This document shows, piece by piece, positions 56,060 to 64,000 of a stretch of DNA of 64,000 nucleotides. Both the position numbers and the translations under genes were made by a program. The notes under the pieces are model-generated. The model was given only the letters and a program-made list of their open reading frames with translations, had not been told where the DNA came from and ran no database searches. This DNA comes from Acinetobacter pittii ATCC 19004 = CIP 70.29 (GTDB lineage: Bacteria; Pseudomonadota; Gammaproteobacteria; Pseudomonadales; Moraxellaceae): the NCBI RefSeq assembly GCF_000369045.1, contig NZ_KB849786.1, forward strand, positions 727,906-791,905, in the 5' to 3' direction. The stretch's first letter is position 1, and every line of letters begins with the position of its first letter.

Positions 56060-56751
56060 GTCGCGGAATCTTCCAAAGCAATTTTTAAACCGACACCTGC
56101 CACTGTATGTAATAGTTTAGGATCAAAAGGTTTATCAACCATTTTTCTTAGGTTATAGATATGACTGCGTAACGCATCGCTTTCAGGTTCTTCGTCTCCC
56201 CATAATTCCATCATCAGTTCTTGCTTAGTCACTACTTTTGGAGACTGGCGCATCAAAATTTTTAATAGTTTAAATTGAATAGGGGGTAACTCGATATTAT
56301 TTCCAGCACGAACCACAGTTTGAGTTGAGCTATCAAGAATTAAGTCGTGAATTTGAATTTTATGGTGAGTGACTTCACCAGCTGCTCTTTTTATTAATGC
56401 ACGAATCCGCATCACTAATTCATTAAAATCAAAAGGTTTTACCAAATAATCATCTGTGCCAGCAGTAAAACCTTTAAGTTTGTCATCTAAAGTATCTCTT
56501 GCTGTGAGCATAAGAACGGGAATATCAACGCCTTGTTCGGTACGTAGCCAGTTACATAGGTCATAACCCGAGCCATCGGGCAAATTTATATCGAGCAACA
56601 AAAGATGATAATGCTGAGATTTGAGAAAAGTCCGTGCAGCATCTAAATTACGTGCATGATCGACAACATAATCATGCACTTCAAGAAATTCGCAGACCGT
56701 TGCTGCGAGTTCAAAATGGTCCTCAACCATGAGGATAAAGTGATTACCCAT
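56056..56751 (-). CDS. OmpR-family response regulator, convergent with its kinase
   Basis: A 231-residue regulator. The receiver has MVEDHFELA, the phospho-acceptor in LLLLDINLPDGSG, Thr in MLTARD and Lys in LVKPFDF. The winged-helix domain has NIELPPIQFKLLKIL and DALRSHIYNLRK. It is the last gene of a leftward operon after the NTF2-like lipoprotein and chalcone-isomerase-like genes. Its final four bases overlap the final four of the kinase gene, with both stop codons inside TTAA. Confidence 0.9.
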   Translation of the reverse strand: MGNHFILMVEDHFELAATVCEFLEVHDYVVDHARNLDAARTFLKSQHYHLLLLDINLPDGSGYDLCNWLRTEQGVDIPVLMLTARDTLDDKLKGFTAGTDDYLVKPFDFNELVMRIRALIKRAAGEVTHHKIQIHDLILDSSTQTVVRAGNNIELPPIQFKLLKILMRQSPKVVTKQELMMELWGDEEPESDALRSHIYNLRKMVDKPFDPKLLHTVAGVGLKIALEDSAT

Positions 56752-56768
56752 GAGATTTTATTAAGCCA

Positions 56769-57263
56769 TTAATTTAATAATTGTTGTTTTAATTTAGCAT
56801 TAAACGGTTCGCTACCAAACCAGATTTTAAAATATTGATTTGCATTTGGATTGTTCAAAGAGCCGAGTAGCTTCTGGTTTAATTTTAATTCTAGTTTTTG
56901 ATTTTCATGTTGATAGTAGAGACTATAAAGATCTCCACTCTTAATTGGCCTATATAGTTCATTAATATGATTAAGCGGGGATTTCGCATCAAAGCCGCTA
57001 ACATTTTTCTTCAAAAAGTGGGTTGCTGCGCGTTTAAATGCCCACTCGGGAATATCGCGGTTATAGCTAAAGTCCATTTTGATGCTTTGGTTCTGCCAAT
57101 TTTTTAGGCAATCTTCAGCAAAGTAACTGACATTTCCCACTTTCTTGCTCGTCACCATTAAAGGAGCTGAACTGCATTTTTTTAGTTCAGCCGCATTGGC
57201 TTGAGATACGATTAAGATTCCCAGAAATATCAAGATTCGACTTTTTTGAACGGTAATACCCAT
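56769..57263 (-). CDS. exported chalcone-isomerase-like protein
   Basis: A 164-residue protein with a signal peptide (about 1-24, SQANA). The mature part matches the bacterial chalcone isomerase-like fold: MDFSYNRDIPEWAFKRAA, a SGDLYSLYYQ strand, LNQKLLGSLNNP and the end ANQYFKIWFGSEPF. These proteins bind fatty acids or related ligands and are not flavonoid enzymes in bacteria. It overlaps the end of the upstream lipoprotein gene by 34 bases and precedes the response regulator by 17 bp. Confidence 0.8.
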   Translation of the reverse strand: MGITVQKSRILIFLGILIVSQANAAELKKCSSAPLMVTSKKVGNVSYFAEDCLKNWQNQSIKMDFSYNRDIPEWAFKRAATHFLKKNVSGFDAKSPLNHINELYRPIKSGDLYSLYYQHENQKLELKLNQKLLGSLNNPNANQYFKIWFGSEPFNAKLKQQLLN

Positions 57264-57802
57264 TTATATACTCCTCCAAATATTGGTAAAGAACGGTAAA
57301 GGCCATTTGCCGGATCCCAATAATCTTGCTGGAAAATAATTTTTTGTTGCTCATTAATCTTAATTTGACTAATTCCATAAGAAGCCATGGTTTTTGAGCG
57401 ACCTAGCATTTTAAAGTCATAGGTCATGTACCAATGAATGTAGGCTGTATCTTGGTGATGAGTTGCACTAATGAGTTTTACCGTGACATTACTCACTCGG
57501 GCATTCATGCCTTCAAAATGCTTAATCAGATCTTTCTTTTGAGAGAACTGCGAGAGTGTATCGTTGATATAGAGCTGATCAGCGTAAAGATTGCTAGCAT
57601 TATTTACAAAAGAAGGAGTACCGAGCGTATTAAATGCAGCGACAAAACGATTGCCGACATCTAGCGCCTGTTGATCATCTAATTCTATACCAGTAATTTT
57701 TTGTTCAGCTTTGCCATAGTCACCTGAGTAACTAGGCACACTTTTACACGCCGTTAAACCTACCAAAGTAATCAACCCTAGGGCTGTAGTTATAATTTTC
57801 AT
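57230..57802 (-). CDS. NTF2-like (SnoaL-type) lipoprotein
   Basis: A 190-residue lipoprotein with lipobox GLTAC (Cys near residue 19). The mature part has an NTF2-like layout: DVGNRFVAAFNTLGTP, DLIKHFEGM, AYIHWYMTYDF and IIFQQDYWDP. NTF2-like domains hold hydrophobic small ligands; SnoaL and DUF4440-type members are found with CFA operons. The start is ATG 57802. It is the first gene of the leftward three-gene operon facing the lipid operon. Confidence 0.8.
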   Translation of the reverse strand: MKIITTALGLITLVGLTACKSVPSYSGDYGKAEQKITGIELDDQQALDVGNRFVAAFNTLGTPSFVNNASNLYADQLYINDTLSQFSQKKDLIKHFEGMNARVSNVTVKLISATHHQDTAYIHWYMTYDFKMLGRSKTMASYGISQIKINEQQKIIFQQDYWDPANGLYRSLPIFGGVYKWVLPFKKVES

Positions 57803-58082
57803 GTCGATATCCAAGCCAACTTTATAAGATCAAATTAAAGAGCTGGTCGTGAATTTTGCGTGAATTCTTATGTTTTATGATTTGGGTTTAATGGAGAGCG
57901 TTTTCTGTTTTGGAAATTTAATAAACTAGGTCTAATCAACTTAAAAATTTCTATCGACTTCACAGCGTTTAAGATTAATAAATAAGATAAGCAAGAAAAA
58001 ATTTAAGAAAGCAATTTTATTCTAGCTGCGCTTTACTCATAAGAGATATAGATAAGTTTTGAATAAATAGAAAGGTTCAATA

Positions 58083-58772
58083 ATGAAAACAATCGGCTTA
58101 TTAGGCGGAATGAGTTGGGAATCTACAGCGCTTTATTATCAACAAATCAATAAAATGGTTCATCGTAAATTAGAAAAATTGCACTCTGCTAAGGTCATTA
58201 TTAATAGTGTTGATTTTGAAGAAATAGCAGCCTTGCAAGCGAAGGGTTTATGGCAAGAAGCTGGCGCATATTTAGCTGAGCAAGCGCTAAATTTAGAAAA
58301 AGCAGGGGCAGATTGTATTTTGGTGTGCACTAACACCATGCATAAAATTGCTGCACAGATTGAAGATTCAATTTCGATTCCTTTCTTACACATTGCTGAT
58401 GCAACCGCAAAAGAAATTTTGGGTCAAAATATTGGTAAAGTTGCACTGTTAGGAACAGCTTTTACAATGGAGCAAGATTTCTATAAATCCCGATTGAGGG
58501 ATTATGGAATTGATGTTGTTATTCCAAATGAAGCCGACCGAAAGACAGTTCATCGCATTATTTATGAAGAACTTTGTTTAGGCGTGATTAACCCTGATTC
58601 ACAGCAAAAGTATATCGCTATTGTAGAAAGACTTATAGCTGAAGGCGCACAAGGCATTATCTTGGGTTGTACTGAAATTTGTATGTTAATTGGTGAGCAT
58701 AAATTCTCGGTTCCTTTATTTGATACTACGACCATTCACGCCAAAGAGGCGGTGAGTTTTGCTTTAACTTAA
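58083..58772 (+). CDS. aspartate/glutamate racemase family protein (YgeA-like)
   Basis: A 229-residue PLP-independent racemase fold. GLLGGMSWESTALYYQ is the family N-terminus. The two catalytic cysteines are in LVCTNTMH and ILGCTEI, both present. E. coli YgeA acts as a broad-specificity amino-acid racemase. AAAGG lies ahead of the ATG. It is probably transcribed together with the small PH-domain gene downstream, or alone. Confidence 0.9.
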   Translation: MKTIGLLGGMSWESTALYYQQINKMVHRKLEKLHSAKVIINSVDFEEIAALQAKGLWQEAGAYLAEQALNLEKAGADCILVCTNTMHKIAAQIEDSISIPFLHIADATAKEILGQNIGKVALLGTAFTMEQDFYKSRLRDYGIDVVIPNEADRKTVHRIIYEELCLGVINPDSQQKYIAIVERLIAEGAQGIILGCTEICMLIGEHKFSVPLFDTTTIHAKEAVSFALT

Positions 58773-58830
58773 GAAGATAAATTAGAAACAATAAATTGTT
58801 AGGAATTAATTTTAAAGATGGAGGATAACT

Positions 58831-59250
58831 TTGAAATTTAGATCAAAAATTGATTGGTGGCTTTTATTAATATTTGTTGTGATCACTGCCAATATCGTTA
58901 TGAAAATTTATGAAGCAAATTATCATTATTCTTTAGCTTCAAATTTTCCACACCTCGTCATTTATAGTTTAGTCATTTTGGTTATTTGGCTTCCCATCTT
59001 TAACACGTATTACGTAGTAGAAAACAACACATTAATCATTAAGAGCTTGGTATTTCGATGGAAAATTAATATCAATGATATTACTCAAATAGAACCTACC
59101 CATAATCCACTTTCTTCTCCAGCATTATCGCTAGATCGACTTAAAATTTATTATATGAAAGATGGAAGAATGGCTACAGTAATGATCTCGCCCAAAGATA
59201 AAGAGAGCTTTTTAAATACTTTAAACAATAGTTCTGGGACAAAGTTCTAA
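58831..59250 (+). CDS. PH-domain-like small membrane protein
   Basis: A 139-residue protein with two membrane helices (about 9-27 and 40-60) and a C-terminal bacterial PH-like domain (YYVVENNTLIIKSLVFRWKININDITQIEP). It starts with TTG at 58831. GGAGG six bases ahead decides this start, and no ATG is nearby. The role is unknown. It lies 58 bp after the racemase gene. Confidence 0.75.
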   Translation: MKFRSKIDWWLLLIFVVITANIVMKIYEANYHYSLASNFPHLVIYSLVILVIWLPIFNTYYVVENNTLIIKSLVFRWKININDITQIEPTHNPLSSPALSLDRLKIYYMKDGRMATVMISPKDKESFLNTLNNSSGTKF

Positions 59251-59422
59251 TTGATAGTTAATGAAGAAAGTAAATTAAGTGCCTAATAAATACTCAGTTA
59301 TGTATTAGATTTTTGAAAAATACGGTCTGTAATGCTCAGCACAGTTAAATAAATCAACTATAAGTCTCTCTTCTAAAGCATTAACCTGTATTTATTGCGA
59401 ATAAATAAAATGGAGATAAAAG

Positions 59423-60796
59423 ATGCTTAACGATTTTTTGAAGCCAACTTTAGGCATTACGGTTGTATGTGTACTTGCAGGATGTGCATCATCATCTCAA
59501 TATCCGATTGCCGAGAGTTATGGCCCAGAACCAAAACTTCCTGAGCCTAAATCGAGCTTATTACCGACCGTTAATATAGCCCCGGCAGAAGGTTGGCCAA
59601 ATGGCGCTATGCCAACTCCAGCAGAAGGTTTAAAGGTCAAAGCATTTGCCAAAGGACTTGAACACCCTCGCTGGCTTTATGTATTACCAAATGGCGATGT
59701 ATTGGTTGCTGAAACAGATGCTCCGCCTAAACCGGAAGACAGCAAAGGTATTAAAGGTAAAATCATGACTTTTGTGATGAGGCGTGCAGGCTCATCTCAT
59801 CCGAGCGCAAACCGTATTAGTTTACTTCGTGACACCAATGGAGATGGAGTCGCTGACCAGAAAACGGTATTCCTTAAAAACTTAAATTCTCCATTTGGTA
59901 TGGCATTGGTAGGTAATAACTTATATATCGCCAATACGGATGCACTAGTACGTTTTCCTTATCAAGAAGGGGAAACTCAAATTACAGCCAGTGGAACCAA
60001 AGTATTGGACTTACCGGGTGGTGCTTTAAACCACCACTGGACCAAAAATGTAATTGCTAATCGCGAAGGTACAAAGCTCTACATTACTGTCGGTTCTAAC
60101 AGTAATGTTGCTGAAAATGGTTTAGATCAAGAAAAAGGTCGTGCACAAATTACAGAGTTTGATATTGCAAGTGGTCAGTCTCGCCCATTTGCAACAGGAC
60201 TACGTAATCCTAATGGTATGGCTTGGCAACCTCAAAGCGGTAAACTTTGGACAGTGGTTAATGAGCGCGATGAAATCGGTAGTGACCTAGTACCCGATTA
60301 TATGACTTCGGTTCAAGACGGTGCTTTTTATGGTTGGCCTTATAGCTACTATGGTCAACATGTAGATGTGCGAGTAAAACCGCAAAATCCTGAAATGGTT
60401 GCTCGTGCAATTAAACCCGACTATGCACTAGGCAACCATACGGCTTCTTTAGGCCTTGCATTTTATGCAGCCGAACTGATGCCACAATTTAGAGGTGGGG
60501 CATTGATCGGTCAGCATGGTTCTTGGAACCGTAAACCTCACAGTGGTTATAAAGTCATTTTTGTACCATTTAGAAGTGGTCAGCCTTCTGGTCCACCGCA
60601 AGATATTTTGACTGGATTCCTCAGCGATAAAGGCAAAGCGTATGGTCGCCCTGTGGGTGTAGCAATTGATTTCTCAGGTGCTGTGTTAGTTGCAGATGAT
60701 GTGGGCAATACGATTTGGCGCGTTTCGCCAGTTGCAGAGACAACTTATGAGAGTCCAACCCAGCAATCCATTAGTAGTTCAGTGACTCAACCTTAA
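59423..60796 (+). CDS. sorbosone-dehydrogenase-like beta-propeller lipoprotein
   Basis: A 457-residue lipoprotein (lipobox CVLAGC) of the PQQ-dependent soluble glucose / L-sorbosone dehydrogenase family. Blades are seen as [84 protein letters not shown] and [19 protein letters not shown]. It may use PQQ in the periplasm to oxidise an aldose or aldehyde. No PQQ genes are nearby. GGAGA lies ahead of the ATG. Confidence 0.88.
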   Translation: MLNDFLKPTLGITVVCVLAGCASSSQYPIAESYGPEPKLPEPKSSLLPTVNIAPAEGWPNGAMPTPAEGLKVKAFAKGLEHPRWLYVLPNGDVLVAETDAPPKPEDSKGIKGKIMTFVMRRAGSSHPSANRISLLRDTNGDGVADQKTVFLKNLNSPFGMALVGNNLYIANTDALVRFPYQEGETQITASGTKVLDLPGGALNHHWTKNVIANREGTKLYITVGSNSNVAENGLDQEKGRAQITEFDIASGQSRPFATGLRNPNGMAWQPQSGKLWTVVNERDEIGSDLVPDYMTSVQDGAFYGWPYSYYGQHVDVRVKPQNPEMVARAIKPDYALGNHTASLGLAFYAAELMPQFRGGALIGQHGSWNRKPHSGYKVIFVPFRSGQPSGPPQDILTGFLSDKGKAYGRPVGVAIDFSGAVLVADDVGNTIWRVSPVAETTYESPTQQSISSSVTQP

Positions 60797-60823
60797 AAAG
60801 GTTGGACAAAATAGGTTTATTTT

Positions 60824-61276
60824 ATGCAAATATTACGGTTATCTGATTACCCTCAATACAAAGAAATGGCTGCACAGTGGTTTTCTGAAAAATGGCAAAT
60901 CCCTGTGGAAGCCTATCTTGATAGCATTCAGATTTCCATTGATCAAAAACATGCTATTCCACAGTGGTACATTGTTTTAAATGAAGATAAGCATTTAATT
61001 GCTGGAGCAGGAGTCATTGATAATGACTTCCATGAGCGTAAAGATTTAACACCAAACTTATGTGCTTTATTTGTAGAAGAGAACTATCGAAACCAAAATA
61101 TTGCAAAGCACATTTTAGATTTTATACGTGAAGACTTGAGTAATCAGGGCATCCAAACACTTTATTTAATAACAGACCATACCGAGTTTTATGAAAAATG
61201 TGGTTGGCGGTTTTTAATGTTGGTAAAGGATGAGGAAGGCGAGATGGTACGTATGTATGTAGCAGATACTTTTTAA
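60824..61276 (+). CDS. GNAT family N-acetyltransferase
   Basis: A 150-residue single GNAT domain. The acetyl-CoA region is LCALFVEENYRNQNIAKHIL (motif A, with a degenerate RxxGxG), and the C-terminal YLITDHTEFYEKCGWRFL is motif B. The substrate is unknown. It lies 28 bp after the sorbosone-dehydrogenase-like gene and may be co-transcribed. A bidirectional terminator follows. Confidence 0.88.
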   Translation: MQILRLSDYPQYKEMAAQWFSEKWQIPVEAYLDSIQISIDQKHAIPQWYIVLNEDKHLIAGAGVIDNDFHERKDLTPNLCALFVEENYRNQNIAKHILDFIREDLSNQGIQTLYLITDHTEFYEKCGWRFLMLVKDEEGEMVRMYVADTF

Positions 61277-61295
61277 TAGAATTTAAAGAGCATCT

Positions 61296-61328
61296 AAAAA
61301 AAATAGCCTCTATAGAGGCTATTTTTTT
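61296..61328. terminator. bidirectional terminator between the GNAT and MFS genes
   Basis: AAAAATAGCCTC-TATA-GAGGCTATTTTT, a perfect stem with A-runs and T-runs on both sides, between convergent genes. Confidence 0.9.
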
Positions 61329-61334
61329 ATAGGC

Positions 61335-62537
61335 TTATTTACTTTTAAAGTTTTTAAAAATCAAAAGAAGGGCAACAAACGATAGTAAAATAATAAAACT
61401 AATATAACTATTTGCTGTACTCATCAGCCCAATTTTCCCAACAAAATAGCCAGCTAAAATTGCTGGAACACTAAAAGCCAAATAACTTTCAACAAAAAAT
61501 GCAGCCATAAGTCCTGCGCGTTCCTCTGGTAAAGCTAGAGGCATTACTGTGCGAATTGCTCCCATGAAAGCTGTACCAAAACCCACACCCGTAATAATAG
61601 AACCAAGAAATAAAACTACTGCATTTGTAAGATTAATTGCTAAAAATAAAACAGTTGAACCAATAGCAATTGAAAGAGTACCTATTAATAAAATACGATA
61701 ATTTGTCGACTTTCTAAGCGTTAATATACCTGCCGCACCTGAGAGTGCTAGCGCTATAAACATAACACCGTTTAGCCATGCAGATGAAGTATGGAAAATT
61801 TTTGCCAGTAAAGAGGGCATAAGTGATAGGAAGAAACCACTGACCATCCAAAGAGCAATATTAATAGGGCTAATACTCAATAAAGCACTTTTTGTTTGTG
61901 GAGGAATAGCCATATTGGGCTTTAAAGAGGCAAGAGCACCCGATCTCTTTTGGGCTGTTTCAGGAGTAAAAAAACTTAAAATGAGTTCACAAACAAGAAG
62001 AAGACATAAAAATTCAAAAACAAGCTGTAACGGTTGGGCAGAGAATTGCAAAATAGAACAAGTTAGAAATATACCAACAGCCATGCCGACCATTGGTGCG
62101 ATACTATTAATAAGCGAACCCTGAAGCTTACTAAAATCTAAAATTGCTGCGCCTATAGCCGAGACAGCAAGCCCTGTTGCGATTCCTTGTAAGCCCCGTG
62201 CAATAAATAACATCGAAACATCTGAAGCAAATAAGAAAAAGCTCATCGAAATAATTTGCAGAAAAATGGCTGCAATAATGACAGGACGACGTCCAATATA
62301 GTCAGACAAAGAACCAATAATCAGTAATGAACCCAGCAAAGTAAAAGCATAAGTTGCAAAAATTAAAGTCAAAGTGACAGGTGAAAATTGCCAAAGCTGT
62401 TGGTATAGACGATAAAGTGGAGTCGGTGCACTAGACGCCGCCATAAAAGTCATGAGCGTGATTGTATTAAGTGTCAATGCACTTGCACTATCTAACTGAA
62501 AAACTGATCCAGACCGTTTTGAACTTGAATTGTTCAT
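61335..62537 (-). CDS. major facilitator superfamily exporter
   Basis: A 400-residue protein with about twelve membrane helices. The MFS motif between helices 2 and 3 is present as GSLSDYIGRRPVI, and GLQGIATGLAVSAIG and VGFGTAFMGAIRTVMPL are typical later segments. The layout suggests a drug or metabolite exporter (DHA1-like). It is divergent from a TetR-type gene, with two matching palindromes in the shared promoter region, so repression by that regulator is likely. Confidence 0.88.
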   Translation of the reverse strand: MNNSSSKRSGSVFQLDSASALTLNTITLMTFMAASSAPTPLYRLYQQLWQFSPVTLTLIFATYAFTLLGSLLIIGSLSDYIGRRPVIIAAIFLQIISMSFFLFASDVSMLFIARGLQGIATGLAVSAIGAAILDFSKLQGSLINSIAPMVGMAVGIFLTCSILQFSAQPLQLVFEFLCLLLVCELILSFFTPETAQKRSGALASLKPNMAIPPQTKSALLSISPINIALWMVSGFFLSLMPSLLAKIFHTSSAWLNGVMFIALALSGAAGILTLRKSTNYRILLIGTLSIAIGSTVLFLAINLTNAVVLFLGSIITGVGFGTAFMGAIRTVMPLALPEERAGLMAAFFVESYLAFSVPAILAGYFVGKIGLMSTANSYISFIILLSFVALLLIFKNFKSK

Positions 62538-62552
62538 ATAAGATGAATAACA

Positions 62553-62575
62553 TAAAAGCGAATATTTAGCTTTTA
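62553..62575. promoter_or_regulatory. TetR-type operator candidate O1
   Basis: TAAAAGC (62553-62559) and GCTTTTA (62569-62575) are separated by nine bases. The 19-base core (62555-62573) matches the second site at 17 of 19 positions. It lies 16 bases from the MFS start codon. Confidence 0.7.
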
Positions 62576-62587
62576 TACATTATTTTT

Positions 62588-62616
62588 ACACTAAAGCAAA
62601 TCTTTAGCTTTAGTGT
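62588..62616. promoter_or_regulatory. TetR-type operator candidate O2
   Basis: ACACTAAAGC (62588-62597) and GCTTTAGTGT (62607-62616) form a perfect 10-bp inverted repeat around nine bases. Its core repeats that of O1 exactly 38 bp away. Confidence 0.72.
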
Positions 62617-62675
62617 ATTTTGTATATAGATATAAATATTTATAAATTTTTTGATTCCTTTTACAGAGTTTATAA

Positions 62676-63236
62676 ATGGCAAAAGTTGTTACTGGCTTAC
62701 GTCCTGGCGGTCGTAGTGAAAGAATTCAAACTGCGGTGCACCAAGCGGTAAAAGAGCTTCAAAAAACCTTAGAGCAGACCCAAATTACCATACCTATGAT
62801 CGCTCATGAGGCAGGAGTAACACCTTCGACAATTTACCGCCGTTGGGGCGATATTAATCAGCTATTTTCAGATGTAGCCCTAAATGAACTTAAACCTGAT
62901 ATGGAACCAAAAGATTTAGGTTCATTTCAGCTAGATATCACTGCATGGATTGAACAATATTTTGAGGAGTATTCTTCTGAAGTTGGTCAAACATTATTGC
63001 GTGATGTGCTATATACAGCCGACTCTTCAAATGCAAGAAAATGTGAAACCTTAATTATTCAACAACTTGATATTATTCAAGCCAGAGCTAGATCGCGTAA
63101 TGAACCCACTATAAATAATGAAGAAATTATCGAAGCTGTTATTGCCCCTATGCTATTTCGCATCTTATTCACTGAACGTACCTTAAGCTTAGATTACGTC
63201 CACATTTTATTGGAACGGTTATTTAACGCTCCCTAA
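62676..63236 (+). CDS. TetR family regulator divergent from the MFS exporter
   Basis: A 186-residue regulator. The helix-turn-helix is ITIPMIAHEAGVTPSTIYRRWGDINQLF. The C-terminal part resembles the TetR_C_11/16 type domains that often repress an adjacent exporter. It probably binds the two palindromic sites between 62553 and 62616 and controls both itself and the MFS gene. Confidence 0.88.
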   Translation: MAKVVTGLRPGGRSERIQTAVHQAVKELQKTLEQTQITIPMIAHEAGVTPSTIYRRWGDINQLFSDVALNELKPDMEPKDLGSFQLDITAWIEQYFEEYSSEVGQTLLRDVLYTADSSNARKCETLIIQQLDIIQARARSRNEPTINNEEIIEAVIAPMLFRILFTERTLSLDYVHILLERLFNAP

Positions 63237-63693
63237 TTTGAATTAATTTATCAAAGCCTATTAGTAGGATTTTTTTAACAAAAAAGAGACACTTTATCTT
63301 GTTAAAAAATTATATATCAATTTTTCTTATTATTTTTAAACTAAATTTTCATAATTTATAATTTACATGTTTTTTATAAAATCATTTATTTAATAAATGT
63401 TGTGCTGGTATGAGACAATTAAACTTCTACAGCCATTTTTGTGCATGTTTTTACTTAAAATATTAAGATTAAATAATGCTTTATAACGAATTTTGGTTAT
63501 TTTTTTATTTTTTAAAACTAGAAAATTAAAATGATTTTATATAATTTATTGCATGATTATTGAATTTGACATTTTTTAAATTTATAACACAGGCCGTTTT
63601 TTATTCTTTACAATGGCTTTTCCTTGATAAAGCAGCTTGTGGTGCACGCTTTATATTTTATTTTTTTATCCCCATCGAAAAGGTATTTAGATA
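63237..63693. other. AT-rich intergenic region ahead of dctA, nothing identified
   Basis: 457 bases, extremely AT-rich with long T-runs. No open frame, hairpin or clear promoter stands out. It is presumably the regulatory region of the transporter gene that starts at 63694. Confidence 0.5.
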
Positions 63694-64000
63694 ATGGATT
63701 TCAATACCCTTGACCAAGAAACGGTACAGAAAAAACAGAAGTTTCACCAAATTTTGTATGTACAGGTCATCTTTGCAATTATTTTGGGCATTTTAATTGG
63801 TCATTTTTACCCAGAACTTGGCGAAAGTTTAAAACCGCTTGGTGATGCATTCATCAAGATTGTTAAAATGATTATTGCTCCCGTCATCTTTTTAACCGTT
63901 GTTACAGGCATTGCCAGTATGACAAACATGAGCCGAGTCGGCCGTGTAACTGGTAAAGCTATGCTTTATTTCCTTACCTTCTCAAGCTTGGCGCTTGTGG
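63694..64000 (+). CDS. dctA: dicarboxylate/amino-acid:cation symporter, DctA type (partial)
   Basis: The first 102 codons of an inner-membrane symporter, cut by the window end. The first helix region ([19 protein letters not shown]) and the following [31 protein letters not shown] are hallmarks of the DAACS family; the latter block is shared by DctA and GltP, so C4-dicarboxylate versus glutamate specificity is not settled. The ATG at 63694 has AAAGG ahead. Confidence 0.85.
   Translation, partial: MDFNTLDQETVQKKQKFHQILYVQVIFAIILGILIGHFYPELGESLKPLGDAFIKIVKMIIAPVIFLTVVTGIASMTNMSRVGRVTGKAMLYFLTFSSLALV

Overview
The window is chromosomal DNA of an Acinetobacter, most likely from the A. calcoaceticus-baumannii complex. 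The evidence is the low G+C content, the gene families and their order, an isolated gspL-gspM pair, and a BLUF photoreceptor with the key residues and length of BlsA. Species cannot be fixed from this sequence alone. Most genes are ordinary core genes. I see no insertion sequence, integrase, CRISPR array or rRNA operon.

Layout. 0-6.4 kb: edge of an alpha/beta hydrolase, yaaA, an HD protein, a DUF423-thiS-thiG operon, rpoH, tusA, a cold-shock gene and rhlB. 6.4-16.1 kb: a small lipoprotein, a nitroreductase, gpsA, sixA, gspL-gspM, pyrD, cvpA, purF and a membrane M48-like protein with a broken zinc motif. 16.2-25.9 kb: a possible DNA polymerase III psi subunit, ghrB, a BepA-like protease, yqeY/rpsU, tsaD, a DUF6670-like protein, a DUF815 ATPase and an overlapping patatin-kinase pair. 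26.0-26.5 kb: a Leu-Trp-Leu-Trp tRNA cluster. 26.9-33.7 kb: a cold-shock gene, blsA, a small membrane protein, a PhaC-related hydrolase, gltS and a Kef-type antiporter.

33.8-36.5 kb is an accessory patch with two orphan genes and, at 35.37-35.73 kb, what looks like a phage-type C4 antisense RNA switch. It has a promoter, a leader hairpin, a complementary target, the folded C4-like RNA and a 30-codon ORF with a strong ribosome binding site. A TetR gene follows, then the aspT-aspD operon for aspartate-alanine exchange. 40.9-44.7 kb is the pqiA-pqiA-pqiB-pqiC lipid transport operon.

44.7-57.8 kb is a stress and lipid-modification region. A periplasmic 5-hydroxyisourate hydrolase and a HbpS/GlcG-like protein are divergent from an HprRS/CusRS-like two-component system, with a recognisable CusR/HprR-type box between them. 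A lipocalin follows. Next is a tight operon: fatty-acid desaturase, FAD oxidoreductase, DUF1365, cyclopropane synthase, DUF1295 and a second cyclopropane-synthase-like methyltransferase, then a histidine kinase. Converging on it is a three-gene operon of an NTF2-like lipoprotein, a chalcone-isomerase-like protein and the response regulator. The kinase and regulator genes overlap tail to tail by four bases. I infer a regulated system for desaturating, methylating and oxidising membrane acyl chains.

58.1-64 kb: an aspartate/glutamate racemase-like gene, a PH-domain membrane protein, a sorbosone-dehydrogenase-like lipoprotein, a GNAT acetyltransferase, an MFS exporter divergent from its probable TetR repressor (two matched palindromic operators between them), and the 5' end of a dctA-type transporter.
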